The notes below the pieces were generated by a model that was not told where the DNA came from, searched no databases, and saw only the letters and a list, made by a program, of their open reading frames with translations. A stretch of DNA of 23,778 nucleotides from Plasmopara viticola (Eukaryota > Oomycota > Peronosporomycetes > Peronosporales > Peronosporaceae): assembly GCA_001695595.3 (NCBI GenBank), contig MBPM02000343.1, forward strand, positions 1 to 23,778, read 5' to 3'. Every line of letters starts with the position of its first letter. Within the stretch, counting starts at the first letter, position 1. This document shows, piece after piece, positions 11,221-21,077 of the stretch. The translations under genes were made by a program, and so were the position numbers.

Positions 11221-12914
11221 ACGTATGTGTGTCCGTGTATTTTCCTAGCACTTCACGAGAGCGAATATACCCTTTTTGGTGGTTCTATTGCGTCTGCGTA
11301 CGTCTAGAAAGACAGAAAAACGTATGTATTGCCGTGTATCTTCACAGCACTTTACGAAGCAAATATACGCTTAGTGGTGGTTCATTTGCGTCTGCACACG
11401 TCTAGAAAGATAGAAAGGACGTATGTGTGGCCGTTTATCTTCACAGCACATCACAATAGCAAATATACGCTTTGTTGTTGCTTTATTGCGTCTTCGCACG
11501 TCTAGAATGATAGAAAGGACGTATCTATGGCCGTATATCTTCCTAGCACTTCACAAGAGCGAATATACGCTTTATTGTTGCTCTATTGCGTCTGCGCACG
11601 TCTGAAATGATAGAAAGGACGTATCAAAGGCTGTATATCTTCCTACCACTTCACGAGATAGAATAAACTCTTTCTTGTTGCTCGATTATGTCTGCGCACG
11701 TCTAGAATGATAGAAAGGACGTAAATCTGGCCGTATATCTTCCAAGCACTTCACGAGAGCGAATATACGCTTCGTTGTTGCTCTATTGCGTCTGTGCACG
11801 TCTTAAAAGATAGAAAGGACGTATGTATGGCCGTGTATCTTCACAGGACTTCACAAAGCAAATATACGCTTAGTAGTGGTTTAATTGCGTCTGCACACGT
11901 CTAGAAAGATAGAAAAGACGTATGTATTGCCGTGTATCTTCACAGCACTTCACGAGAGCGAATATACGCTTAGTGGTGGTTCTATTGCGTCTGCACTTGT
12001 CTAGAAAGGTAGAAAAGACGTATGTATGGCCGTGTATCTTCACAGCACTTCACAATGCAAATATACGCTTTGTTGTTGCTCTATTGTGTCTGTTCACGTC
12101 TACAAAAATAGAAAGGACGTATATATGGCCGTATATCTTTGTAGCACTTCAAGAGAACGAATATACGCTTTGTTGTTGCTCTATTGCGTCTGCGCACGTC
12201 TAGAATGATAGAAAAGACGTATGTATGTCCGTGTATTTTCCTAGCACTTCACGAGAGCGAATATACGCTTTGTGGTGGTTCTATTGCGTCTGCGCACGTC
12301 TAGAATGATAGAAAGGACGTATATATGGCCGTATATCTTTGTAGCACTTCAAGAGAACGAATATACGCTTTGTTGTTGCTCTATTGCGTCCGCGCACGTC
12401 TAGAATGATAGAAAAGAGGTATGTATGTCCGTGTATTTTCCTAGCACTTCACGAGAGCGAATATACGCTTTGTGGTGGTTCTATTGCGTCTGCGCACTTC
12501 TAGAATGATAGAAAGGACGTATGTATGGCCGTGTATCTCCCTAGAACTTACGAGAGCGAATATACGCTCTGTTGTTGCTCTATTGCGTCTGCGCACGTCT
12601 AGAAAGATAGAAAGGACGTATGTATGGCCGTATATCTTCACAGCACTTCACGAGAGCGAATATATGCTTCGTTGTTGCTCTATTGCGTCTGCGTACGTCT
12701 AGAAAGATAGAAAGGACGTATGTATGGCCGTATATCTTCACAGCACTTCACAAAGCAAATCTACGCTTGGTGGTGGTTCTATTGCGTCTGCGCACGTCTA
12801 GAATGATAGAAAGGACGTATGTATGGCCGTATATCTTCACAGCACTTCACAAGAGCGAATATACGCTTTGGTATTGCTCTATTGTGTCTGCGCACGTCTG
12901 AAATGATAGAAAGG
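11221..12914 (+). repeat. 23-monomer unit, copy B (first 17 monomers)
   Basis: This matches 8936-10621 monomer by monomer, with all the diagnostic strings listed for copy A. After the seventeenth monomer copy A continues with the 7-mer form, whereas copy B continues with the full 11-mer, so the copies diverge at 10622 and 12915. Single differences include ATTGCC here against CTATGGCC in monomer 8, and a shortened TTAGTGGTTC in copy A near 9685. The last three monomers are also the first three of the 11-mer HOR. Confidence 0.87.
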
Positions 12915-13712
12915 ACGTATATATGGCCGTACATCTTCCTAGCACTTCACAAGAGCGAATATACACTTAGTTGTGGATCTATTGCGCCTGCGCACGTCTT
13001 GAATGATAGAAAGGACGTATGTGTGTCCGTGTATTTCTAGCACTTCACGAGGGCGAATATACCTTTTGGTGTTGCTGTATTGCGTCTTCGCACGTCTAGA
13101 ACGATAGAAAGGACGTATGTATGGCCGTATATCTTCACAGCACTTCACGAAGCAAATATACGCTTAGTGGTGGTTCTATTGCGTCTGCGCACGTCTAGAA
13201 TGATAGAAAGGACGTATGTATGGCCGTATATCTTCACAGCACTTCACAAGAGCGAATATACGCTTTGTTATTGCTCTATTGCGTCTGCGCACGTCTGAAA
13301 TGATAGAAAGGACGTATGTATGGCCGTACATCTTCCTAGCACTTCACAAGAGCGAATATACGCTTAGTTGTGGATCTTTTGCGTCTGCGCACGTCTAGAA
13401 TGATAGAAAGGACGTATATATGGCCGTATATCTTTGTAGCACTTCAAGAGAACGAATATACGCTTTGTTGTTGCTCTATTGCGTCCGCGCACGTCTAGAA
13501 TGATAGAAAAGACGTATGTATGTCCGTGTATTTTCCTAGCACTTCACGAGAGCGAATATACGCTTTGTTGGTGGTTCTATTGCGTCTGCGCACTTCTAGA
13601 ATGATAGAAAGGACGTATGTATGGCCGTGTATCTCCCTAGAACTTTACGAGAGCGAATATACGCTCTGTTGTTGCTCTATTGCGTCTGCGCACGTCTAGA
13701 AAGATAGAAAGG
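12616..13712 (+). repeat. Eleven-monomer HOR, copy 1 (1097 bp)
   Basis: Monomers start at 12616, 12716, 12815, 12915, 13015, 13113, 13212, 13312, 13412, 13512 and 13613. Markers in order include ATATATGCTTCG (1), AAATCTACGCTTGG (2), TTTGGTATTG with GTGTC (3), GCGCCTGC with TCTTGAATG (4), GTGTGTCCG (5), TTTGTTATTG (7), GGATCTTTTGCG (8), CTTTGTAGC with AAGAGAACG (9), GTCCGTGTATTTT (10) and CTCCCTAGAAC (11). Monomer 5 is the most divergent from copy 2. Confidence 0.9.
12716..12814 (+). repeat. Monomer type with AAGCAAAT and GGTGGTGG (99 bp)
   Basis: This type lacks one base where others read AGAGCGAAT, giving CAAAGCAAAT or CGAAGCAAAT. It nearly always carries a second linked change, TTGGTGGTGG or TTAGTGGTGG, in place of TTTGTTGTTG. 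The first copy is the monomer at about 4850-4948, and none occurs to its left. From there it is frequent to the right end. Its 99-bp length keeps the reading frame, which partly explains the longest chance open frames. A related variant reads TTCATTTGCG further along. Confidence 0.85.
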
Positions 13713-14810
13713 ACGTATGTATGGCCGTATATCTTCACAGCACTTCACGAGAGCGAATATATGCTTCGTTGTTGCTCTATTGCGTCTGCGTACGTCTAGA
13801 AAGATAGAAAGGACGTATGTATGGCCGTATATCTTCACAGCACTTCACAAAGCAAATCTACGCTTGGTGGTGGTTCTATTGCGTCTGCGCACGTCTAGAA
13901 TGATAGAAAGGACGTATGTATGGCCGTATATCTTCACAGCACTTCACAAGAGCGAATATACGCTTTGGTATTGCTCTATTGTGTCTGCGCACGTCTGAAA
14001 TGATAGAAAGGACGTATATATGGCCGTACATCTTCCTAGCACTTCACAAGAGCGAATATACGCTTAGTTGTGGATCTATTGCGCCTGCGCACGTCTTGAA
14101 TGATAGAAAGGACGTATGTGTGTCCGTGTATTTTCCTAGCACTTCACGAGAGCGAATATACCCTTTGTGGTGGTTCTATTGCGTCTGCGTACGTCTAGAA
14201 AGATAGAAAGGACGTATGTATGGCCGTATATCTTCACAGCACTTCACAAAGCAAATCTACGCTTGGTGGTGGTTCTATTGCGTCTGCGCACGTCTAGAAT
14301 GATAGAAAGGACGTATGTATGGCCGTATATCTTCACAGCACTTCACAAGAGCGAATATACGCTTTGTTATTGCTCTATTGCGTCTGCGCACGTCTGAAAT
14401 GATAGAAAGGACGTATGTATGGCCGTACATCTTCCTAGCACTTCACAAGAGCAAATATACGCTTAGTTGTGGATCTTTTGCGTCTGCGCACGTCTATAAT
14501 GATAGAAAGGACGTATATATGGCCGTATATCTTTGTAGCACTTCAAGAGAACGAATATACGCTTTGTTGTTGCTCTATTGCGTCCGCGCACGTCTAGAAT
14601 GATAGAAAAGACGTATGTATGTCCGTGTATTTTCCTAGCACTTCACGAGAGCGAATATACGCTTTGTGGTGGTTCTATTGCGTCTGCGCACTTCTAGAAT
14701 GATAGAAAGGACGTATGTATGGCCGTGTATCTCCCTAGAACTTCACGAGAGCGAATATACGCTCTGTTGTTGCTCTATTGCGTCTGCGCACGTCTAGAGA
14801 GATAGAAAGG
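13713..14810 (+). repeat. Eleven-monomer HOR, copy 2 (1098 bp)
   Basis: Monomers 1-3, 7 and 9 look identical to copy 1. Monomers 4, 8, 10 and 11 differ at one or two bases each, and 5 and 6 at several. Monomer 6 here is a copy of monomer 2 (AAATCTACGCTTGG), suggesting gene-conversion-like spread inside the unit. Overall identity is clearly the highest of any HOR pair in the window, so this is the most recently amplified part. Confidence 0.9.
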
Positions 14811-15109
14811 ACGTATGTATGGCCGTATATCTTCACAGCACTTCACGAGAGCGAATATATGCTTCGTTGTTGCTCTATTGCGTCTGCGTACGTCTAGAAA
14901 GATAGAAAGGACGTATGTATGGCCGTATATCTTCACAGCACTTCACAAAGCAAATCTACGCTTGGTGGTGGTTCTATTGCGTCTGCGCACGTCTAGAATG
15001 ATAGAAAGGACGTATGTATGGCCGTATATCTTCACAGCACTTCACAAGAGCGAATATACGCTTTGGTATTGCTCTATTGCGTCTGCGCACGTCTGAAATG
15101 ATAGAAAGG
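14811..15109 (+). repeat. Eleven-monomer HOR, copy 3 (monomers 1-3 only)
   Basis: Monomers 1, 2 and 3 repeat, including ATATATGCTTCG and TTTGGTATTG. The array then leaves the HOR at 15110 with a TTTATGGCCGTAAATC monomer. Monomer 3 here reads GCGTC at the position where the two previous copies read GTGTC. Confidence 0.87.
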
Positions 15110-15983
15110 ACGTATTTATGGCCGTAAATCTTCCTAGCACTTCACAAGAGCGAATATACGCTTAGTTGTTGCTCTATTGATTCTGCGCACGTCTAGAATG
15201 ATAGAAAAGACGTATGTATGGCCGTATATCTTCGTAGCACTTCATGAGAACGAATATACGCTTTGTTGTTGCTCTATTGCGTCTGTGCACGTCTAGAATG
15301 ATAGAAAAGACGTATGTATGTCCGTGTTTTTTCAAGCACTTCACGAGAGCGAATATACGCTTTGTGGTGGTTCTATTGCGTCTGCGTACGTCTAGAAAGA
15401 TAGAAAAAACGTATGTATTGCCGTGTATTTTCCTAGCACTTCACGTGAGCGAATATACGCTTTGGGTGGTTCTATTGCGTCTGCGCACGTCTAGAAAGAT
15501 TGAAAAAACGTATGTATTGCCGTGTATCTTCACAGCACTTCACGAAGCAAATATACGCTTAGTGGTGGTTCATTTGCGTCTGCACACGTCTAGAAGGATA
15601 GAAAGGACGTATGTATGGCCTTATATCTTCACAGCACTTCACAAGAGCGAATATACGCTTAGTTGTTGCTCTATTGCGTCTGCGCACGTCTAGAATGATA
15701 GAAAGGAAGTATATATGGCCGTTTATCTTCGTAGCACTTCAAGAGAACGAATATACGCTTTGTTTTTGCTCTATTGCGTCTGCGCACGTCTAGAATGATA
15801 GAAAGGACGTATGTGTGTCCGTGTATTTTCCTAGCACTTCACGAGAGCGAATATACCCTTTTTGGTGGTTCTATTGCGTCTGCGTACGTCTAGAAAGACA
15901 GAAAAAACGTATGTATTGACGAAGCAAATATACGCTTAGTGGTGGTTCATTTGCGTCTGCACACGTCTAGAAAGATAGAAAGG
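15110..15983 (+). repeat. Mixed monomer block; part recurs at 19507-19981
   Basis: There are nine monomers. The stretch 15136-15606 matches 19507-19981 at an offset of about 4371 and shares private markers ATTGATTCTG, CTTCATGAGAAC, CCGTGTTTTTT, CACGTGAGCG and TTTGGGTGG. The last monomer (about 15908-15984) has lost about 22 bases between ATGTATTG and ACGAAGC and is only about 77 bp, the shortest in the window. The longest chance open frame (15244-15693) lies here because 99-bp monomers happen to be adjacent. Confidence 0.8.
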
Positions 15984-17275
15984 ACGTATGTATGGCCGTA
16001 TATCTTCACAGCACTTCACAAGAGCTAATATACGCTTAGTTGTTGCTCTATTGCGTCTGCGCACGTCTAGAATGATAGAAAGGACGTATGTATGGCCGTA
16101 TATCTTCGTAGCACTTCAAGAGAACGAATATACGCTTCGTTGTTGCTCTATTGCGTCTGCGCACATCTAGAAATAAAGAAAAGGACGTATCGATGGCCGT
16201 ATACTTCTAGCACTTCACGAAGCGAATATACGCTTCGTTGTTGCTCTATTGCGTCTGCGCACGTCTAGAAAGATAGAAAAAGACATATGTATGGCCGTAT
16301 ATCTTCAAAGCACTTCACGAGAGCGAACATACGCTTTGTTGTTGCTTTATTGCGTCCGCACGTCTAGAAAGATAAAAAGGACGTTTATATGGCCGTATAT
16401 TTCCCCAGCACTTCCCAAGAGTGAATATACGCTTTGTTGTTGCTCTATTGTCTCTGCACACGTCTAGAAAGATAGAAAGGACGTATGTATGGCCGTATAT
16501 CTTCACAGCACTTCACGAAAGCGAATATACGCTTCGTTGTTGCTCTATTGCGTCTGCGCACGTCTAGAAAGATAGAAAGGACGTATGTATGGCCGTATAT
16601 CTTCACACCACTTCACAAAGCAAATATACGATTGGTGGTGGTTTTATTGCGTCTGCGCACGTCTAGAATGGTAGAAAGGACGTATCTATGGCCGTATATC
16701 ATCTCAGCACTTCACAAGAGCGAATATACGCTTTGTTATTGCTCTATTGCGTCTGCGCACGTCTGAAATGATAGAAAGGACGTATATATGGCCGTACATC
16801 TTCCTAGCACTTCATAAGAGCGAATATACGCTTCGTTGTTGCTCTATTGTGTCTGCATACGTCTAGAAAGATAGAAAGGACGTATCTATGGCCGTAAATC
16901 TTCCTAGCACTTCTCGAGAGCGAATATACGCTTCGTTGTTGCTCTATTGTGTCTGCGCACGTCTGAAATGATAGAAAGGACGTATATATGGTCGTATATC
17001 TACCTAGCACTTCACGAGAGCGAATATACGCTTCGTTTTGCTTATTATTGTCTGCACACGTCTAGAAGATTAGAAAAGACGTATCTATGGCCGATATCTT
17101 CTAGCACTTCACGAGAGCGAAATATGCTTCGTTGTTGCTCTTTGCGTCTGCGCACGTCTATAGAAGATAGAAAGGACGTATGTATGGCCGTTAATTTCCC
17201 CAGCACTTCCCAAGAGTGAATATATGCTTTGTTGTTGCTTTATTGCGTCTGCGCACGTGTAGAAAGATAGAAAGG
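15984..17275 (+). repeat. 13-monomer unit, copy 1 (1292 bp)
   Basis: The opening order is TTAGTTGTTGC, TTCGTAGC with AAGAGAACG, CGATGG, ACATATG with CAAAGC/GAACAT, and TTTCCCC with CTTCCC. These five monomers recur at 17276 with the same order and spacing. The second half (from about 16480) resembles the 4750-5545 family, including ACCACTTCACAAAGC with GATTGGTGG. The stretch 17035-17165 carries several single-base losses and gains, for example CTTATTATTG and CCGATATCTTCTAG. Confidence 0.75.
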
Positions 17276-18572
17276 ACGTATGTATGGCCGTATGTCTTCA
17301 CAGCACTTCACAAGAGCGAATATACGCTTAGTTGTTGCTCTATTGCGTCTGCGCACGTCTAGAATGATAGAAAGGACGTATATATGGCCGTATATCTTCG
17401 TAGCACTTCAAGAGAACGAATATACGCTTTGTTGTTGCTCTATTGCGTCTGCGCACATCTAGAATGATAGAAAGGACGTATCGATGGCCGTATATCTTCC
17501 TAGCACTTCACGAGAGCGAATATACGCTTCGTTGTTGCTCTATTGCGTCTGCGCACGTTTAGAAAGATAGAAAAGACATATGTATGGCCGTATATCTTCA
17601 AAGCACTTCACGAGAGCGAACATACGCTTTGTTGTTGCTTTATTGCGTCCGCACGTCTAGAAAGATAAAAAGGACGTATATATGGCCGTATATTTCCCCA
17701 GCACTTCCCAAGAGTGAATATACGCTTTGTTGTTGTTCTATTGTGTCTGCACACGTTAAGAAAGATAGAAAGGACGTATGTATCGCCGTGTATCTTCACA
17801 GCACTTCACAAAGCAAATATACGCTTAGTGGTGATTCTATTGCGTCTGCACACGTCTAGAAAAATAGAAAAGACGTATGTATGGCCGTATATCTTCACAG
17901 CACTTCACGAGAGCGAATATACGCTTTGTTGTTGCTTTATTGCGTCTGCACACGTCTAGAAAGATAGAAAGGACGTATCTATGGCCGTGTATCTTCAAAG
18001 CACTTCACAAAGCAAATATACGCTTGGTGATGGTTCTATTGCGTCTGTGCACGTCTAGAATGGTAGAAAGGACGTATCTATGACCGTATATAATCTCAGC
18101 ACTTCACAAGAGCGAATATACGCTTTGTTATTGCTCTATTGTGTCTGCGCACGTCTGAAATGATAGAAAGGACGTATATATGGCCGTACATCTTCCTAGC
18201 ACTTCACAAGAGCGAATATACGCTTAGTTGTGGATCTATTGCGTCTGCGCACGTCTAGAATGATAGAAAGGACGTATGTGTGTACGTGTATTTTCCTAGC
18301 ACTTCACGAGAGCGAATATACCCTTTGTTGGTGCGTTCTATTGCGTCTGCGTACGTCTAGAAAGACAGAAAAAACGTATGTATAGCCGCGTATCTTCACA
18401 GCACTTTACGGCAACAAGATATCGCTTAGTGGTGGTTCATTTGCGTTTCCTGCACCGTCTAGAAGGATAGAAGGACGTATGTATGGCCGTTTATCTCACA
18501 GCACTCACAAGAGCAAATATACGCTTTTGTTGTTGCTTATTGCGTCTGCGCACGTGTAGAAAGATAGAAAGG
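17276..18572 (+). repeat. 13-monomer unit, copy 2 (1297 bp)
   Basis: The first five monomers match copy 1, and the CCGTACATC monomer reappears one place later than in copy 1. The end differs: GTGTGTACG, GTATAGCC and CCGTTTATC monomers resemble those at the start of the 23-mer unit (8936-9232). Both this copy and the next are preceded by the rare CACGTGTAGAAA (near 17258, 18553 and 19161). Many indels cluster at 18320-18560. Confidence 0.75.
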
Positions 18573-19181
18573 ACGTATGTTGGCCGTTATATCTTCACAG
18601 CACTTCACAAGAGCGAATATACGCTTAGTTGTTGCTCTATTGCGTCTGCGTCTCTAGAATGATAGAAAGGACGTATATATGGCCGTATATCTTCGTAGCA
18701 CTTCAAGAGACGAATATACGCTTTGTTGTTGCTCTATTGCGTCTGCGTACATCTAGAATGATAGAAAAGACGTATCGATGGCCGTATATCTTCCTAGCAC
18801 TTCACGAGAGCGAATATACGCTTCGTTGTTGCTTTCTATTGCGTCCGGTCTGATACGAGCGTGTCATAGAATGATAGAAAGGACGTATGTGTGTACGTGT
18901 ATTTTCCTAGCACTTCACGAGAGCGAATATACCCTTTGTGGTGGTTCTATTGCGTCTGCGTACGTCTAGAAAGACAGAAAAAACGTATGTATTGCCGTGT
19001 ATCTTCACAGTACTTTACGAAGCAAATATACGCTTAGTGGTGGTTCATTTGCGTCTGCACACGTCTAGAAAGATAGAAAGGACGTATGTATGGCCGTTTA
19101 TCTTCACAGCACATCACAAGAGCAAATATACGCTTTGTTGTTGCTTTTTTGCGTCTGCGCACGTGTAGAAAAATAGAAAGG
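18573..19181 (+). repeat. Six-monomer deletion form of the 13-mer
   Basis: Monomers 1-3 of the 13-mer (TTAGTTGTTGC, TTCGTAGC, CGATGG) are followed directly by the last three of copy 2 (GTGTGTACG, GTATTGCC, CCGTTTATC), so seven monomers are missing. The junction near 18841-18866 holds sequence that does not match any monomer. The next unit begins at 19182. Confidence 0.78.
18846..18866 (+). other. Non-satellite filler at a deletion junction
   Basis: Between GCGTC and TAGAATGAT a normal monomer has ten bases (TGCGCACGTC). Here about 21 bases are present, reading CGGTCTGATACGAGCGTGTCA. It is the longest stretch that I cannot align to the monomer, and it sits exactly where seven monomers are missing compared with the preceding unit. 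It could be filler from end-joining repair or a misassembly scar. Confidence 0.6.
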
Positions 19182-20179
19182 ACGTATGTATGGCCGTATA
19201 TCTTCACAGCACTTCACAAGAGCGAATATACGCTTAGTTGTTGCTCTATTGCGTCTGCGCACGTCTAGAATGATAGAAAGGACGTATATATGGCCGTATA
19301 TCTTCGTAGCACTTCAAGAGAACGAATATACGCTTTGTTGTTGCTCTATTGCGTCTGCGCACATCTAGAATGATAGAAAAGACGTATCGATGGCCGTATA
19401 TCTTCCTAGCACTTCACGAGAGCGAATATACGCTTCGTTGTTCTCTATTGCGTCTGCGCACGTCTTGAAAGATAGAAAGGACGTATGTTTGGCCGTGTAT
19501 CATCCCAGCACTTCACAAGAGCGAATATACGCTTAGTTGTTGCTCTATTGATTCTGCGCACGTCTAGAATGATAGAAAAGACGTATGTATGGCCGTATAT
19601 GTTCGTAGCACTTCATGAGAACGAATATACGCTTTGTTGTTGCTCTATTGCGTCTGTGCACGTCTGGAATGATAGAAAAGACGTATGTATGTCCGTGTTT
19701 TTTCCATACACTTCACGAGAGCGAATATACCCTTTGTGGTGGTTCTATTGCGTCTGCGTACGTCTAGAAAGATAGAAAGGACGTATCTATGGCCGTGTAT
19801 TTTCCTAGCACTTCACGTGAGCGAATATACGCTTTGGGTGGTTCTATTGCGTCTGCGCACGTCTAGAAAGATAGAAAAAACGGTATGTATTTGCCGTGTA
19901 TCTTCACAGCACTTCACGAAGCAAATATATAGCTTAGTGGTGGTTCATTTGCGTCTGCACACGTCTAGAAAGATAGAAAGGACGTATGTATGGCCATATA
20001 TCTTCACAGCACATCACGAGAGCAAATATACGCTTAGTGGTGGTTCTATTGCGTCTGCGCACGTCTAGAATGATAGAAAGGACGTATATATGGCCGTATA
20101 TCTTCAAAGCACTTCACGAGAGCGAACATACGCTTTGTTGTTGCTTTATTGCGTCCGCACGTCTAGAAAGATAAAAAGG
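19182..20179 (+). repeat. Mixed block: third 13-mer start plus copy of 15136-15606
   Basis: The first three monomers (19182, about 19282 and 19382) repeat the TTAGTTGTTGC, TTCGTAGC, CGATGG opening. A TTTGG/CATCCC monomer follows, then 19507-19981 repeats the block at 15136-15606. The copy has small extra insertions (ACGGTATG, TATTTGCC, TATATAGC around 19880-19935). The end includes a lone 98-bp monomer (20082-20179) carrying GATAAAAAGG, a marker otherwise seen only in the two 13-mer copies. Confidence 0.75.
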
Positions 20180-20584
20180 ACGTATATATGGCCGTATATC
20201 TTCACAGCACTTCACGAGAGCGAACATACGCTTTGTTGTTGCTTTATTGCGTCTGGGCACGTCTAAAATGATAGAAAGAACGTATCGAAGGCTGTATACC
20301 TTCCTAGCACTTCACCAGAGCTAATATACGCCTTGTTGTTGCTGCTCATTGCGTCTGCGCGCACGTCTAGAATTGCTAGAAAGGACGTATGTATGGCCGT
20401 ATATCATCTCAGCACTTCACAAGAGCGACTATACGCCTTGTTGTGGATCTATTGCGTCTGCGCACTTCTAGAATGATAGAAAGGACGTATCGATGGCCGT
20501 ATATCTTCCTAGCACTTCACGGGAGCGAATATACGCTTTGTTGTCGCTCTATTGCGTCTACGCACGTCTAGAAAGATAGAAAGG
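20180..20584 (+). repeat. Island of left-domain monomer types
   Basis: The order is a GAACATACGC monomer ending in CTGGGCACG, a CGAAGGCTG relative of CAAAGG, type X (20385) and CGATGG/TCTTCC (20485). The X plus CGATGG pair matches 60-261. These types are otherwise almost confined to the first 4.7 kb, so this is probably a displaced segment. Near 20355-20380 there is an extra GC and an AATTGCTAG variant. Confidence 0.7.
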
Positions 20585-21077
20585 ACGTATGTATGGCCGT
20601 GTATCATCTCAGCACTTCACGAGAGCGAATATACGCTTCGTTGTTGCTCTATTGCGTCTGTGCACGTCTTAAAAGATAGAAAGGACGTATGTATGGCCGT
20701 GTATCTTCACAAGGACTTCACAAAGGCAAATATACCGCTTAGTAGTGGTTTAATTGCGTCTGCAACGTCTAGAAAGATAGAAAAGACGTATCTATGGCCG
20801 TATATCTTCACAGCACTTCACGAGAGCGAATATACGCTTAGTGGTGGTTCTATTGCGTCTGCACTTGTCTAGAAAGGTAGAAAAGACGTATGTATGGCGT
20901 GTATCTTCACAGCACTTCACATGCAAATATACGCTTTGTTTGTTGCTCAATTGTGTCTGTTCAGTTAAAATAGAAAGGACGTATATATGGCCGTATATCT
21001 TTGTAGCACTTCAAGAGACGAATATACGCTTTGTTGTTGCTCTATTGCGTCCGCGCACGTCTAGAATGATAGAAAGG
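20585..21077 (+). repeat. Third, partial copy of the 23-mer family (five monomers)
   Basis: This matches monomers 6-10 of the 23-monomer unit. TCTTAAAAGATAG with GTGCAC recurs near 20663, GACTTCACAAAG near 20715, GCACTTGTCTAG near 20862, and a damaged form of the GTTCACGTCTACAAAAATAG marker near 20957. It lies about 8.87 kb from copy B and 11.15 kb from copy A. Several single-base insertions and losses fall within 20700-20965. Confidence 0.78.

Noticed and set aside
12767..12790. RNA polymerase III B-box (GGTTC start in GGTGGTTCTATTGCG)
   Set aside because: Only the first five bases fit GGTTCRANNCC. The R position and the final CC do not, and there is no A-box at a sensible distance.
15244..15693. 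Longest open frame (149 codons) and the many 60- and 93-codon frames as genes
   Set aside because: With a 100-bp unit the frame shifts by one base per monomer, so a frame reads the same sequence in three phases and stops at predictable places, giving recurrent lengths of 60 and 93 codons. The longer frames occur where 99-bp monomers or indels preserve the frame. The products are cysteine- and arginine-rich reshuffles of one another with no recognisable domain.
15244..15693. A tandem-repeat protein with about 33-residue repeats
   Set aside because: Most monomers are 100 bp rather than 99, so the frame is not kept. No synonymous bias in the differences is apparent by eye, and stop codons recur.
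20371..20380. Possible mobile-element insertion at the odd AATTGCTAG variant
   Set aside because: Only two or three bases are changed or gained. There is no inserted sequence, terminal repeat or target-site duplication.
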